Assembly (NCBI GenBank): GCA_036003045.1
Contig: DASYSS010000033.1
Coordinates: forward strand, 1-64,000
DNA length: 64,000 bases
Reading direction: 5' to 3'
DNA from: Gemmatimonadaceae bacterium
GTDB lineage: Bacteria > Gemmatimonadota > Gemmatimonadetes > Gemmatimonadales > Gemmatimonadaceae
Each line of letters opens with the position of its first letter. The first letter of the stretch is position 1. Below the pieces are notes generated by a model, which was given only the letters and a program-made list of their open reading frames with translations, did not search any database and was not told the origin of the DNA. The position numbers and the translations under genes were made by a program. This document shows, piece after piece, positions 55,121 to 63,239 of the stretch.

Positions 55121-55770
55121 GTCTTCGGCCGAACGTTGAAGAACAGGTATGAGTTCGACTCGATGTCGGTTGTCAGATCGCTTCCCGACGCTTGGAGCGC
55201 GCGCACGGTCGCGAGGCTCTTCCCGGCGACGATCGCGTTCCACGCGGCGAGCGTCTTCACGCCGATGACGTGGATCTCCCACCACCCCGCTTGACCGCCG
55301 TCGGCCTGCGACTCGGCGAGATCCGAATCGATGATGTGGCTGTGCGGCGGCAGCAGAACGTCCGCGAAGCCGGGCCCGAGCACACGCGACAAATCGATCG
55401 TCGACGGATGGTTGATGCAGTTTCCCGCGATCGGGCACTGCAGCGTGGACACGGGAGGCGAGAAGCCCATCGGCGTCATCACGTAGAGCACGGGAATCTT
55501 TCCGGGACGCGGATCGATCGTGCCGTCTTCACCGATCTCGCATTCGCTCGGCGCGCCGCTCTCGGGCGGCTCGGCGCAGAAGAACGGTTTGCTGTAGAAG
55601 AACGAAACGGTCTTGCCGTTCTCCCATCCGTCGGTGAATCCGGTCGGTGCTCCTTGATGCGCTTCCTGCGATGCGTGGCCCGGCTCGACCGGTGTGCGTC
55701 GCTCCGAGCAGCCAACGGTGAGCGCCAGCGTCGCGAGCATGACCGGTAGAGCTCGCATCTTCGTATCCAT
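55117..55770 (-). CDS. Predicted lipoprotein, first gene of the cytochrome operon
   Basis: 217 residues, start ATG 55770 preceded by GGAGG. Lipobox LTVGC (C21) and a mature domain with FFCAEPPESGAPSECEIGED, LQCPIAGNCINHPSTIDL, and HSHIIDSDLAESQADGGQAG followed by WWEIHVIGV. Two Cys pairs could form disulfides. No family recognised; the HSHIID segment could be metal-binding. It leads a three-gene operon with a membrane protein and the di-haem cytochrome, so a redox or metal role is plausible but unproven. Confidence 0.7.
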   Translation of the reverse strand: MDTKMRALPVMLATLALTVGCSERRTPVEPGHASQEAHQGAPTGFTDGWENGKTVSFFYSKPFFCAEPPESGAPSECEIGEDGTIDPRPGKIPVLYVMTPMGFSPPVSTLQCPIAGNCINHPSTIDLSRVLGPGFADVLLPPHSHIIDSDLAESQADGGQAGWWEIHVIGVKTLAAWNAIVAGKSLATVRALQASGSDLTTDIESNSYLFFNVRPKT

Positions 55771-55994
55771 GGTTGCCTCCGCCTTTGGTTTGGGGTAGTT
55801 ACGGAAAGGCCCGGCAGGCAGATGACGTGCCGATCATGCACGCGACAACTAATTTGCCCCGAAATTTTTGCATATTCTTGCGCTTGGTGGGCGAACACTG
55901 GACGAGCCCGCTCGCTAGCGCCGATGGGCTGCCACCGATAACGTCGCCGGACTTCTTCGCGGCATTTCCCAAACACTCGACGCCGAGCTGATAC
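55771..55994. other. Divergent intergenic region with an A+T-rich core
   Basis: About 220 bp between the cytochrome operon and the second OPT gene. A notably A+T-rich block (ATTTTTGCATATTCTTG, near 55864-55880) probably carries promoter elements for one or both genes. No hairpin or RNA gene is evident. Confidence 0.4.
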
Positions 55995-57755
55995 GTGCCC
56001 GCTTCGACTCAGCAGAAACCCGCAGACGTTCGAGAGTTTTCGCCGCGCTCGATCATCGTCGGATTGGTCGTCGCGCTCGTCATCGGGGCGTCGTATCCGT
56101 ACGTCGTCCTCAAGTTCGGGTTCGGTCCCAACATCTCCGTCGTCTCGGCGTTCTTCGGCTTCCTCGCGCTGGGACTGTTCACGCGGAACTACAACCGCTG
56201 GGAGAACAACGTCGTGCAGACAGCGGGCACGACGGCGGGGCAGATCGCGTTTCTATGCTGGCTACTCGCCGCCTTCGACATCATGGGCGCCGACCCGACG
56301 AGCGGCTTCGACGTGCACCTGTCGCGCATGCAGACCTTTGTTTGGCTGTCGGCGTCAGGCTTGCTCGGTGTCTTTCTCGCCGTGCCGCTGCGCAAGCACT
56401 TTATTGAAGACGAAGACCTACCGTTCCCGGATGGCGTCGCCGCGGGCGAGACGCTGATCATGCTCGACTCGCACGGCCCGCAAGCGCGCAAGTCGGCGTT
56501 CGCGATGGTCGGCGCGCTGCTCGTCTCGGGATTCACGTTCCTCGCGACGCAGCTTCAGTGGATCGTCGACACGATTCCCGTAACGGTCAACGCGTTTTCG
56601 GCGCGCGTCGGCATCGGGTTCGGCATTTCGTTCCTGAACATCGGGTCCGGGATCATCATCGGACTGCGAATCAGCACGAGCATGTTCATCGGCGGCGTGA
56701 TCGGCTGGATTCTCGCGCCGCCGTGGCTGTTGTCGCACGGCCTCATCGCACCGGACGCGAAGCGCGTGGACATTCTGCTCACTGTGATGTGGTTCGCGGT
56801 GGGAATGCTCATCGCCGGCGGCATCGCGGGACTCGCGCTCCGTTGGCGCGTGCTCGCGAAGTCGTTCAAGGGGCTCACCGCGAAAGGCACGAGCGGCGAT
56901 CTCCCGCTGCGATGGGTGCTCATCGGTGCCGGCGCGTCCACGGTGTTCCTCATCCTCGTGCAGAGCGCGTTCTTTCACACGCCCGTGTGGCAATCCGTCG
57001 TCGCGATCGCGCTCTCCGTGCCGCTCGGTCTCGTCGCCCTACGCGTGCTCGGCGAGACGAACTGGGGGCCGATCAGCACGATGGTCAATCTCGTACAAGC
57101 GATCTTCGGCGGTCTTGCGCCGGGGGATCTGCGGGCCAGCATGGTGTCGAGCGGCATCACCGGCGCCGTCGCGGCCGAGTCCGAGGGGTTGATGCAGGAC
57201 TTCCGCGCCGGTCAGATGATCAACTCGACGCCGCGCATCCTCACCTACATGCAGCTGCTGGCGGTGCCGTTCGGCGCGATCGCGCTGGCGTACATGTATC
57301 CGCTGCTGCGCGACACCTACGGAATCATCGGCGAGCACGCGCAGCTCTTGAGTCCGACGTCGCAGCGGTGGGTCGGCTTCGCGAAGATCGTGACGCAGGA
57401 TCTCGGGGCGGCGACGCTCACGCCGGCGGCGGCGATGCGTTGGACGTGGATGAAGGAGTCATTCGGCGCGGGCGTGGTCGTCGGCACGATTCTCACGATC
57501 CTCGAGCTGAGAAAGGAATGGCACAAGTTCCTGCCGTCGCCGACGGGCATGGGCATCGCGATGTTGATTCCCTTCAGCGCGGTGACGATGATTTTTGTCG
57601 GCGCTGTCGCGGATCGAATCTGGAAGCTGGTTAGGCCGGAGAGCCACGAGCGCTACTCGATTCCGATCGCGTCGGGTTTGATCGCGGGCGAGGCGCTCGT
57701 GGCCGTCGTCATTCCGCTGCTCGTCACGCTCCGCCTGATGAAGTTGCCGTCCTAG
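55995..57755 (+). CDS. OPT-family oligopeptide transporter
   Basis: 586 residues from GTG 55995, about 13-14 hydrophobic segments. Family markers are SIIVGLVVALVIGASYPYVV, the EDLPFPDGVAAGETLIML motif, NIGSGIIIGLRISTSMFIGG, and SSGITGAVAAESEGLMQDFR. It aligns in character with the OPT protein at 6122-8134 but is ~80 residues shorter and divergent, so it is a distinct paralogue. Proton-coupled uptake of peptides or metal-peptide complexes is expected. Its TAG directly abuts the exonuclease ATG. Confidence 0.92.
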   Translation: MPASTQQKPADVREFSPRSIIVGLVVALVIGASYPYVVLKFGFGPNISVVSAFFGFLALGLFTRNYNRWENNVVQTAGTTAGQIAFLCWLLAAFDIMGADPTSGFDVHLSRMQTFVWLSASGLLGVFLAVPLRKHFIEDEDLPFPDGVAAGETLIMLDSHGPQARKSAFAMVGALLVSGFTFLATQLQWIVDTIPVTVNAFSARVGIGFGISFLNIGSGIIIGLRISTSMFIGGVIGWILAPPWLLSHGLIAPDAKRVDILLTVMWFAVGMLIAGGIAGLALRWRVLAKSFKGLTAKGTSGDLPLRWVLIGAGASTVFLILVQSAFFHTPVWQSVVAIALSVPLGLVALRVLGETNWGPISTMVNLVQAIFGGLAPGDLRASMVSSGITGAVAAESEGLMQDFRAGQMINSTPRILTYMQLLAVPFGAIALAYMYPLLRDTYGIIGEHAQLLSPTSQRWVGFAKIVTQDLGAATLTPAAAMRWTWMKESFGAGVVVGTILTILELRKEWHKFLPSPTGMGIAMLIPFSAVTMIFVGAVADRIWKLVRPESHERYSIPIASGLIAGEALVAVVIPLLVTLRLMKLPS

Positions 57756-58586
57756 ATGATCGTCCATCTCATCGACGGCACGTATGAGCTGTTCCGCCAC
57801 TTTTACGGGTTGCGGAGATTCGCCGAGGGAAAAGATCCGAAGTACGGCGCGGCCGTCGGCGTGTTGAATACCGTGCTGCAGATGATCGAGGGAGGCGCAA
57901 CGCACATCGGCGTGGCGACCGACCGCGTGATCGAGTCGTTCCGCAACGATCTCTGGCCCGGCTACAAGACAGGTGCCGGAATCGACCGCGCGCTGTGGAC
58001 CCAGTTTCGTCCGCTGGAAGACGCGCTCGAGGCGATGGGCGTCGCGACGTGGCCGATGGTCGAGCTGGAGGCCGACGACGCACTCGCATCGGCGGCGCAC
58101 ATCGCGGCGAAAGCTCCGACGGTGCTGAAGGTCTCCATTTGGACGCCCGACAAGGATCTCGCGCAGTGCGTGGTCGGCGACCGCGTCGTGCAGGTCGACC
58201 GCAAGTCGCAGAAGATTCGCGACGAAGCCGGCGTGCGTGAGAAGTTCGGCGTCGAGCCTCGTTTCATTCCCGACTATCTCGCGCTCGTCGGCGACAGCGC
58301 GGACGGTTATCCGGGTCTCCCGGGAATCGGCGCCGTGACCGCCGCGCGCTTGATCAATCGCCACGGACCGCTCGAGGATTTTCCGGCCGACGTGCTCGAA
58401 GGCGAGAAGCGTGAGCTGGCGCTGCTGTTCAAGACCCTCGCGACGCTTCGAACCGATGCACCGCTATTCAGCAACGTGTCGGCCCTACAATGGCGAGGAC
58501 CGACGCCGCAGTTTGCGGAGTTTGGAAAACGACTCGAGGATCAACGCGTGCTCAAGCGTGCCGAAGCCGCGGCGAGTGCGCTGTAG
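57756..58586 (+). CDS. 5'-3' exonuclease / flap nuclease (PolA N-terminal-type)
   Basis: 276 residues. Metal-binding acids are placed as in PolA-type nucleases: D7 in LIDGTYELFR, then RVIESFRNDLWPGYKTG, E105-D107-D108 in ELEADDALAS, D132 and D134 in TPDKDLAQ, and D180 and D183 in LVGDSADGYPGLPGIG (helix-hairpin-helix 3). It removes 5' flaps or RNA primers. Standalone exonucleases of this size complement PolA in many bacteria. It abuts the OPT gene with no gap, an unusual pairing that probably reflects only shared transcription. Confidence 0.9.
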   Translation: MIVHLIDGTYELFRHFYGLRRFAEGKDPKYGAAVGVLNTVLQMIEGGATHIGVATDRVIESFRNDLWPGYKTGAGIDRALWTQFRPLEDALEAMGVATWPMVELEADDALASAAHIAAKAPTVLKVSIWTPDKDLAQCVVGDRVVQVDRKSQKIRDEAGVREKFGVEPRFIPDYLALVGDSADGYPGLPGIGAVTAARLINRHGPLEDFPADVLEGEKRELALLFKTLATLRTDAPLFSNVSALQWRGPTPQFAEFGKRLEDQRVLKRAEAAASAL

Positions 58587-58611
58587 CCGACCGCTTTCAG
58601 AGGTGTGGCCG

Positions 58612-58678
58612 GTAGCGCCAGGACGGCATCAACAAATTGGACGCGACGGTCAACTCGCCAGTCGGAGACCGGCGCTAC
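58612..58678. repeat. Inverted intergenic element with GTAGCGCC/GGCGCTAC arms
   Basis: GTAGCGCC (58612-58619) and GGCGCTAC (58671-58678) bound a 51-bp interior containing GGCATCAACA (58625-58634). The same decamer occurs in the repeat at 60815-60824. The right arm overlaps the stop of the M28 gene. Confidence 0.5.
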
Positions 58679-60621
58679 TTGATCACCAACATGACCGTCG
58701 CCGGCTCGCTCGTTGCACCGCCGGTCGTGACTGTGTAGGTAAACGAGTCTGTTCCCGTGAACCCGGGGCTCGGCATGTAGGTGAAGCCGCCGTCCGGATT
58801 CACGGCAAGTTTTCCGTGCGCCGGTTTCGTGACGATCGCCGCGGTCAACGCCAAAGCGTTGGCGCCGCCACGTCCTTCAATCTCGACGAGTCCCGGTGCG
58901 CGCACGGTGAGCGGCTTCCCCTTCACGAGCGCGTAGACGTGCGGCACCGCGGAGGGGCCGTTGGTCCCCGCACCCCGTCCTCCTCCTCTTCCTGCTGGAA
59001 CGGCAGGCATTTCGCTCGGCGCGAACCGCGGCAGCATCTCGTCACGATTGGCGAGACCCCACATCACCGAGGCGCTTACGACGGCGTTGTGCATTACGTC
59101 CTCGGGCACGATGCGTTCGTACGTGTCGAGGTTCGTGTGCCACGTCGTGCTGTTGTACTCGATCGGATCCTGCTGCGTACCGATGCCGGGGAGCCCGGCC
59201 ACGGCGAACGCACCGTTGTCGCTGCCGCCCTCGACGCGCGCCGTCGACGGCGTCGCGCCGTAGACGCCCCAGTCCTCGAACGGCTTGAGATACTGCGCGA
59301 GGATCACCGCCGCTTGCGGCGGCCCGAAGATCGACGCGCCGCGCACGCGACCTGTGCCGTCGTCGATGTTCCAGTACGCGTCGATCTTGCCGAAGTCCTT
59401 GCCCGGCGACTCGGCGCTTCCAAAATGGTCTTTCACGTAGGCGAATGAGCCGAGCAGCCCTTCCTCTTCGCCGCTCCACAGGGCGACGCGGATCGTGCGG
59501 CGCGGCTTGGCGCCGACCGCCTCGAGGATCCGGGCCGCCTCCATCATGATCGCGCAGCCGATGGCGTTGTCGGTGGCGCCGGTCGCGCTCGTCCACGAGT
59601 CGAGGTGGCCGCCCATCATCACCACTTCGTCGGCCTTGTCGGTTCCCGGAATCTCGGCGACGGTCACGTACGACGTCTTTCCCTGCGGGAAGTACTGGTT
59701 CGACACGGTGAACTCGACGGTGACCGGAGTGCCCCCCCCGTCGGCGATGATGCGGAAGATCCGGCCGTAGTCGTCGGTGCGAAGAATGACGGCGGGCGGC
59801 TGCGGCGTCGTGTCGTCGTAGATTTGCCCCGAGCCGTTCTGCGCCACGATCACACCTGGAATTCGGCCGGGGCCCTGCGCGGTGAGGCGAAGCGCGGGAG
59901 GATTGTCGCGCAAGAACTGGCCGATCCGCTGATTGACCTGTTGGGCCGAGAGATGCCCTTCGGGTGGAGGCGCCTGGTTGCCGCGGCCGCCGCGACCGCC
60001 GCCGCCACGACCACCGCGGCCCTGTTGCGTCGGATCCTGAGGCGCGTAGCGCTCGCGCACCTGGTCGTCGGGGGTGCGCTTCGCGCGTTCGTTGAAGTTC
60101 ACGGGAACGGCCGGCGGAGCTCCGACCATGACGATGCCGCCTTTCACCCTGTGCGCGAACGGCGCGAGATAGCCGGCCAGCTCCTGCTCGGTCGGCGTCT
60201 CCGGCGGCACGAGGCTCACGACCTCTCCCTTCACGGTGCCTTTCGTCGACGGCGACCACGGCACGGCCTCGAACTTGAGGTTCGCGTGCACGGGCGACGT
60301 GATGAATCCCTCGGCGCGTCCCGGCAGCCAGCCGACGCCCCGCCAGGTGAACGGCTCGAGATGCGCGTTCTGCATGCCCCAACTCGTCATCGTCTTGACC
60401 GCCCACTTCGCCGCCGCCTCTTGATTCGGCGATCCGATCGGACGCGGGCCGTAGACGTCGGTCAAAAAGTGCTCGATCCACATGATCTTCGAGCGATCCA
60501 TCCCTTCCGCCCTGATCTTTGCGTTCATCGCGGAATCGATGCGCTCTGCCTGCTGGGCGGCCGCCGCGACGGAGAAGGATGTAAGGAAGAGAACCGCCAA
60601 CGGCGGGAAGCGAGTCGACAT
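58675..60621 (-). CDS. Exported M28-family metallopeptidase with Gly/Arg linker and Ig-like C-terminal domain
   Basis: 648 residues from ATG 60621 with a signal peptide (LAVLFLTSFSVAAAAQQ). A PA-like domain insert (about 110-320) contains a low-complexity linker of Gly and Arg (201-214). The catalytic M28 domain has H339 and D341 in MGGHLDSW, D351 in GATDNAIG, and E385-E386 in WSGEEEG. The C-terminal ~75 residues (TKPAHGKLAVNPDGGFTYMP and DSFTYTV) form an Ig/cadherin-like domain. Probably a secreted dizinc aminopeptidase. A run of eight C (59732-59739) in the plus strand lies within the coding region. Confidence 0.9.
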   Translation of the reverse strand: MSTRFPPLAVLFLTSFSVAAAAQQAERIDSAMNAKIRAEGMDRSKIMWIEHFLTDVYGPRPIGSPNQEAAAKWAVKTMTSWGMQNAHLEPFTWRGVGWLPGRAEGFITSPVHANLKFEAVPWSPSTKGTVKGEVVSLVPPETPTEQELAGYLAPFAHRVKGGIVMVGAPPAVPVNFNERAKRTPDDQVRERYAPQDPTQQGRGGRGGGGRGGRGNQAPPPEGHLSAQQVNQRIGQFLRDNPPALRLTAQGPGRIPGVIVAQNGSGQIYDDTTPQPPAVILRTDDYGRIFRIIADGGGTPVTVEFTVSNQYFPQGKTSYVTVAEIPGTDKADEVVMMGGHLDSWTSATGATDNAIGCAIMMEAARILEAVGAKPRRTIRVALWSGEEEGLLGSFAYVKDHFGSAESPGKDFGKIDAYWNIDDGTGRVRGASIFGPPQAAVILAQYLKPFEDWGVYGATPSTARVEGGSDNGAFAVAGLPGIGTQQDPIEYNSTTWHTNLDTYERIVPEDVMHNAVVSASVMWGLANRDEMLPRFAPSEMPAVPAGRGGGRGAGTNGPSAVPHVYALVKGKPLTVRAPGLVEIEGRGGANALALTAAIVTKPAHGKLAVNPDGGFTYMPSPGFTGTDSFTYTVTTGGATSEPATVMLVIK

Positions 60622-60727
60622 TGATGCCTCGGACGGAGCTGGAAGTGAGCGACTGTGCAAAAATACGCTTGTGACGGCGTCCCTGTTGAGGTCTGCTCTT
60701 TGCGCGCCGTTTCAATTCTGAAGTGCA

Positions 60728-60880
60728 GTCTCCGTTTGTTTCCGTTGGATCCGTTTGTGTCCGTGTTTCAATTGTTGATGCCCGCCTTGGCGGGCAAGTC
60801 CAAACCGCCGCGCAGGCATCAACAGGGTGTACGCGGACCAGAACGGATTTGACGAACACAAACGGATGAGATGATTGTTG
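60728..60880. repeat. Inverted intergenic element (TCCGTTTGTG / TGTTGATGCC arms)
   Basis: The left arm (about 60728-60782) reads CTCCGTTTGTTTCCG, TCCGTTTGTGTCCG, ending TGTTGATGCC (60773-60782). The right arm begins GGCATCAACA (60815-60824, a perfect 10-bp complement) and continues as an inverted version with CACAAACGGAT. The loop carries GCCCGCCTTGGCGGGC, itself a small hairpin. It lies between the divergent M28 and DUF2071 genes and reaches the DUF2071 start. Confidence 0.65.
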
Positions 60881-60886
60881 ATACAC

Positions 60887-61633
60887 ATGCCGACCGCTCA
60901 ACGCGATGTGAAGGAGGCCCCGGTATTTCTCACGGCCGAGTGGCTGAATCTCGTGCTGCTCAACTACGTGGTGCCGCGGGGCGTTCTCGAGTCCCTCGTT
61001 CCGAAAGGAACGGAGCTCCATCTCTTGCGGGGAGAGGCGTACGTGAGCGTAGTCGGCTTCATGTTCGCGAACACGCGCGTGCGCGGAATCGCGATTCCAT
61101 TTCATCGCACGTTCGAGGAAGTGAATCTTCGCTTCTACGTGCAGCGAGTCGTCCACGGCGAGGAGCGCCACGCCGTGACCTTCATTCGCGAGCTGGTGCC
61201 GCGAATCCAAATCGCGGTCGCGGCGCGGGCGATCTACAACGAGCCGTACCGAACGGTCTCGATGTCGCATTCTCTCGAGCTGAATCCCGGACAGCGGCGC
61301 GCCGAGTACCGGTGGGGACGCCACGCGCGCGCGAGCGGAGCCGTCGTCGCGGAAGGGCTCGGCCGCACGCAAATACCCGCCGCGGGCTCCGATGAGGCCT
61401 TCATGACCCAGCGACATTGGGGTTACACGAAGCAGCGGGACGGATCAACTGTGGAGTATCACGTCGCTCATCCGGTGTGGCAGGTCGGTCGAATCGAACG
61501 GGGTGCACTCGTGGGCAACGTCGCGCGCGCGTTCGGTGCGACGTTCGCGGAGACTTTCGCCGCTCAACCAGCGTCCGCGTTTTTCGCCGACGGATCCGCG
61601 GTAGCGGTCCACGATCCGATTCGGCTGCCGTAG
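60887..61633 (+). CDS. DUF2071 family protein
   Basis: 248 residues from ATG 60887; a TTG at 60875 is also in frame. Family blocks are FLTAEWLNLVLLNYVVPRGV, YVSVVGFMFANTRVRGIAIP, FEEVNLRFYVQR and HPVWQVGRIERGALVG near the C-terminus. DUF2071 (YqjF-like) proteins have an acetoacetate-decarboxylase-like fold and unproven function. Start and promoter lie at the edge of an inverted intergenic element. Followed after 29 bp by a DinB gene on the same strand. Confidence 0.87.
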   Translation: MPTAQRDVKEAPVFLTAEWLNLVLLNYVVPRGVLESLVPKGTELHLLRGEAYVSVVGFMFANTRVRGIAIPFHRTFEEVNLRFYVQRVVHGEERHAVTFIRELVPRIQIAVAARAIYNEPYRTVSMSHSLELNPGQRRAEYRWGRHARASGAVVAEGLGRTQIPAAGSDEAFMTQRHWGYTKQRDGSTVEYHVAHPVWQVGRIERGALVGNVARAFGATFAETFAAQPASAFFADGSAVAVHDPIRLP

Positions 61634-61662
61634 GTCATTTTCCGCTCTGGCAAGGAGGAACG

Positions 61663-62142
61663 GTGGCATCAACCGAAGCATGGCGCCGTATCGTCGCGTC
61701 GTCGCTCGACTGGGAGCAGGCGCATGCGTCGCTCGACCACGCGATCGAGGGGCTCGCGCCGGAACTTCGCGGCACACGTCCGCCGAACTTCCCGCACTCG
61801 GCGTGGGAGCTCCTCGACCACATTCGAGCGACGCAGCACGATTTGCTGGAGTTCTGCACGAACGAGAGGTACGAAGAGCCCAAGTGGCCGGACGACTACT
61901 GGCCGAAGTCACCCGCGCCGAAGGACGACGCCGCGTGGGCTGCCTGCGTGGCGGCTATCCATCGCGAAACCAAAGCCCTCGCCGATTTCACGATCAACGA
62001 TCCCCGCGATCTCACCACCAGAATTCCCCACGGCACCGGGCAGACGTATCTGCGTACCGTAATCGTCGCCGTCGATCATACATCGTATCACGTCGGGCAG
62101 ATCATTGCGGTCAGGCGGCTGTTGGGGGCGTGGCCGCATTGA
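61663..62142 (+). CDS. DinB-family protein
   Basis: 159 residues from GTG 61663, preceded by a strong AAGGAGG at 61652-61658 (5-bp spacing). DinB bundle motifs are HSAWELLDHIRATQHDLLEF with the first His, and a C-terminal TVIVAVDHTSYHVGQIIAVR with two His, completing a three-His metal site. It is distinct in sequence from the DinB gene at 52856-53380. Probably a thiol- or metal-dependent enzyme; it could be co-transcribed with DUF2071. Confidence 0.87.
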   Translation: MASTEAWRRIVASSLDWEQAHASLDHAIEGLAPELRGTRPPNFPHSAWELLDHIRATQHDLLEFCTNERYEEPKWPDDYWPKSPAPKDDAAWAACVAAIHRETKALADFTINDPRDLTTRIPHGTGQTYLRTVIVAVDHTSYHVGQIIAVRRLLGAWPH

Positions 62143-62145
62143 CCG

Positions 62146-62173
62146 CTGGGCCGGTGGGCCGGTGGGCCGGTAA
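62146..62173. repeat. Short GGGCCGGT tandem repeat
   Basis: Three near-identical copies of GGGCCGGT directly after the DinB stop. It resembles other ACCGGT-type 3'-flanking strings in the window. The following ~65 bp has a further short direct repeat (CCGTCCACCTGTC, twice). Confidence 0.55.
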
Positions 62174-62239
62174 AGCCTAGGTCACAAGGCGTGATATTCG
62201 TCGTGTCGTTCCCGTCCACCTGTCAACCCGTCCACCTGT

Positions 62240-63205
62240 CTACCTCCCAGCCGGCACCGGACAGTTCGCGATCACCAGCGGCGACGCTCCGCCCTCGCTG
62301 GTGAAAATGAAACGGCCGTCGTCGTCGACCCAGCTGATGCCTTCGCCCTGCGCTTCGCCGAGTGCGACGATGTTGCAGATCGACGGAGGAACGGAGTGGT
62401 TGACGCGGCCCGTGGCGGAATCAGTCGCGTAGACGAAGACTTGTTCGTATGTGCGCACGGCGAGGTGACGGCCGTTGGGTGACAGCGCCGCGTCGGTGAC
62501 CACGCGGAGCGGGGCGGAGCCGGGAACGATCGAGAGGCTGTCGGTGAGCTCGGCGATCGCTTTCGTCGAGCTCCACGCCTGCGCGGACAATCGGTACACG
62601 AGCGCGGGGCGGAGATGGCCGTCGCGGGCGCGCAGCGGCGACTTCGCGATGAGGAACATGTCGCCATTCGGCGCGACGTACATCGCTTCGACGTTGTGCG
62701 GACCGTCCGCGTAGACGTAGGTCAGCTTGTCGGCGGCGAAAGCTCCATTGAATCCCGCGGACTGCGCGGCGGTCGGCTCGGCCGCGCGGTAGACGGCGCG
62801 CGTCGGGTAGACAGATTCGTTGTCGCCCGTGTCGCCGATGTAGAGACAGGTCGACGCGTGCGCCGTGTCGCCGCACGGACCGAGTGACGCAGACTCCCAA
62901 TCGATGTTCGACGCGTTGCTCACACGCCAGAGTCCGCGATCGTTGCCCGCGGTATCGAGGGCGAAGACGAGCGGCTCGTTGTCGGAGTCGTTCATCGAGT
63001 AGAACACGCCGGGCTGGCTTCGACTCATCACTGCGACCGAGTTCTCGAGCAACTCGGGGCGGGCGTGAAGCGGGACCGTCGCAATCGCCGTCGGCTGCAC
63101 CCCCATCGAGTCGGTGTCGACGTACGCGTTCCGTTCGGTGCCTCCGTTCGCCGCGCGGTCGCACGCGGAGACGACCGCCGCCACAACGAGGGCGAAGGGT
63201 CGCAT
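62240..63205 (-). CDS. Predicted beta-propeller lipoprotein
   Basis: 321 residues from ATG 63205, which gives a short lipoprotein signal with lipobox VSAC (C15); an ATG at 63241 would extend it and overlap the divergent gene. The mature protein has propeller-like strands with dipeptide patterns such as NVEAMYVAPNGDMFLIAKSP, ALSPNGRHLAVRTYEQVFVY and GISWVDDDGRFIFTSEGGAS. No family is certain; it is of the surface or periplasmic propeller type. Divergent from the M20 peptidase gene. Confidence 0.72.
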   Translation of the reverse strand: MRPFALVVAAVVSACDRAANGGTERNAYVDTDSMGVQPTAIATVPLHARPELLENSVAVMSRSQPGVFYSMNDSDNEPLVFALDTAGNDRGLWRVSNASNIDWESASLGPCGDTAHASTCLYIGDTGDNESVYPTRAVYRAAEPTAAQSAGFNGAFAADKLTYVYADGPHNVEAMYVAPNGDMFLIAKSPLRARDGHLRPALVYRLSAQAWSSTKAIAELTDSLSIVPGSAPLRVVTDAALSPNGRHLAVRTYEQVFVYATDSATGRVNHSVPPSICNIVALGEAQGEGISWVDDDGRFIFTSEGGASPLVIANCPVPAGR

Positions 63206-63239
63206 ACGATGAACGAGAGTCTTCGATAAATTGCCCGTC

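Noticed and set aside
25500-60880. Inverted elements as insertion sequences
   Set aside because: No transposase gene or clear target duplications; called only as intergenic repeats.
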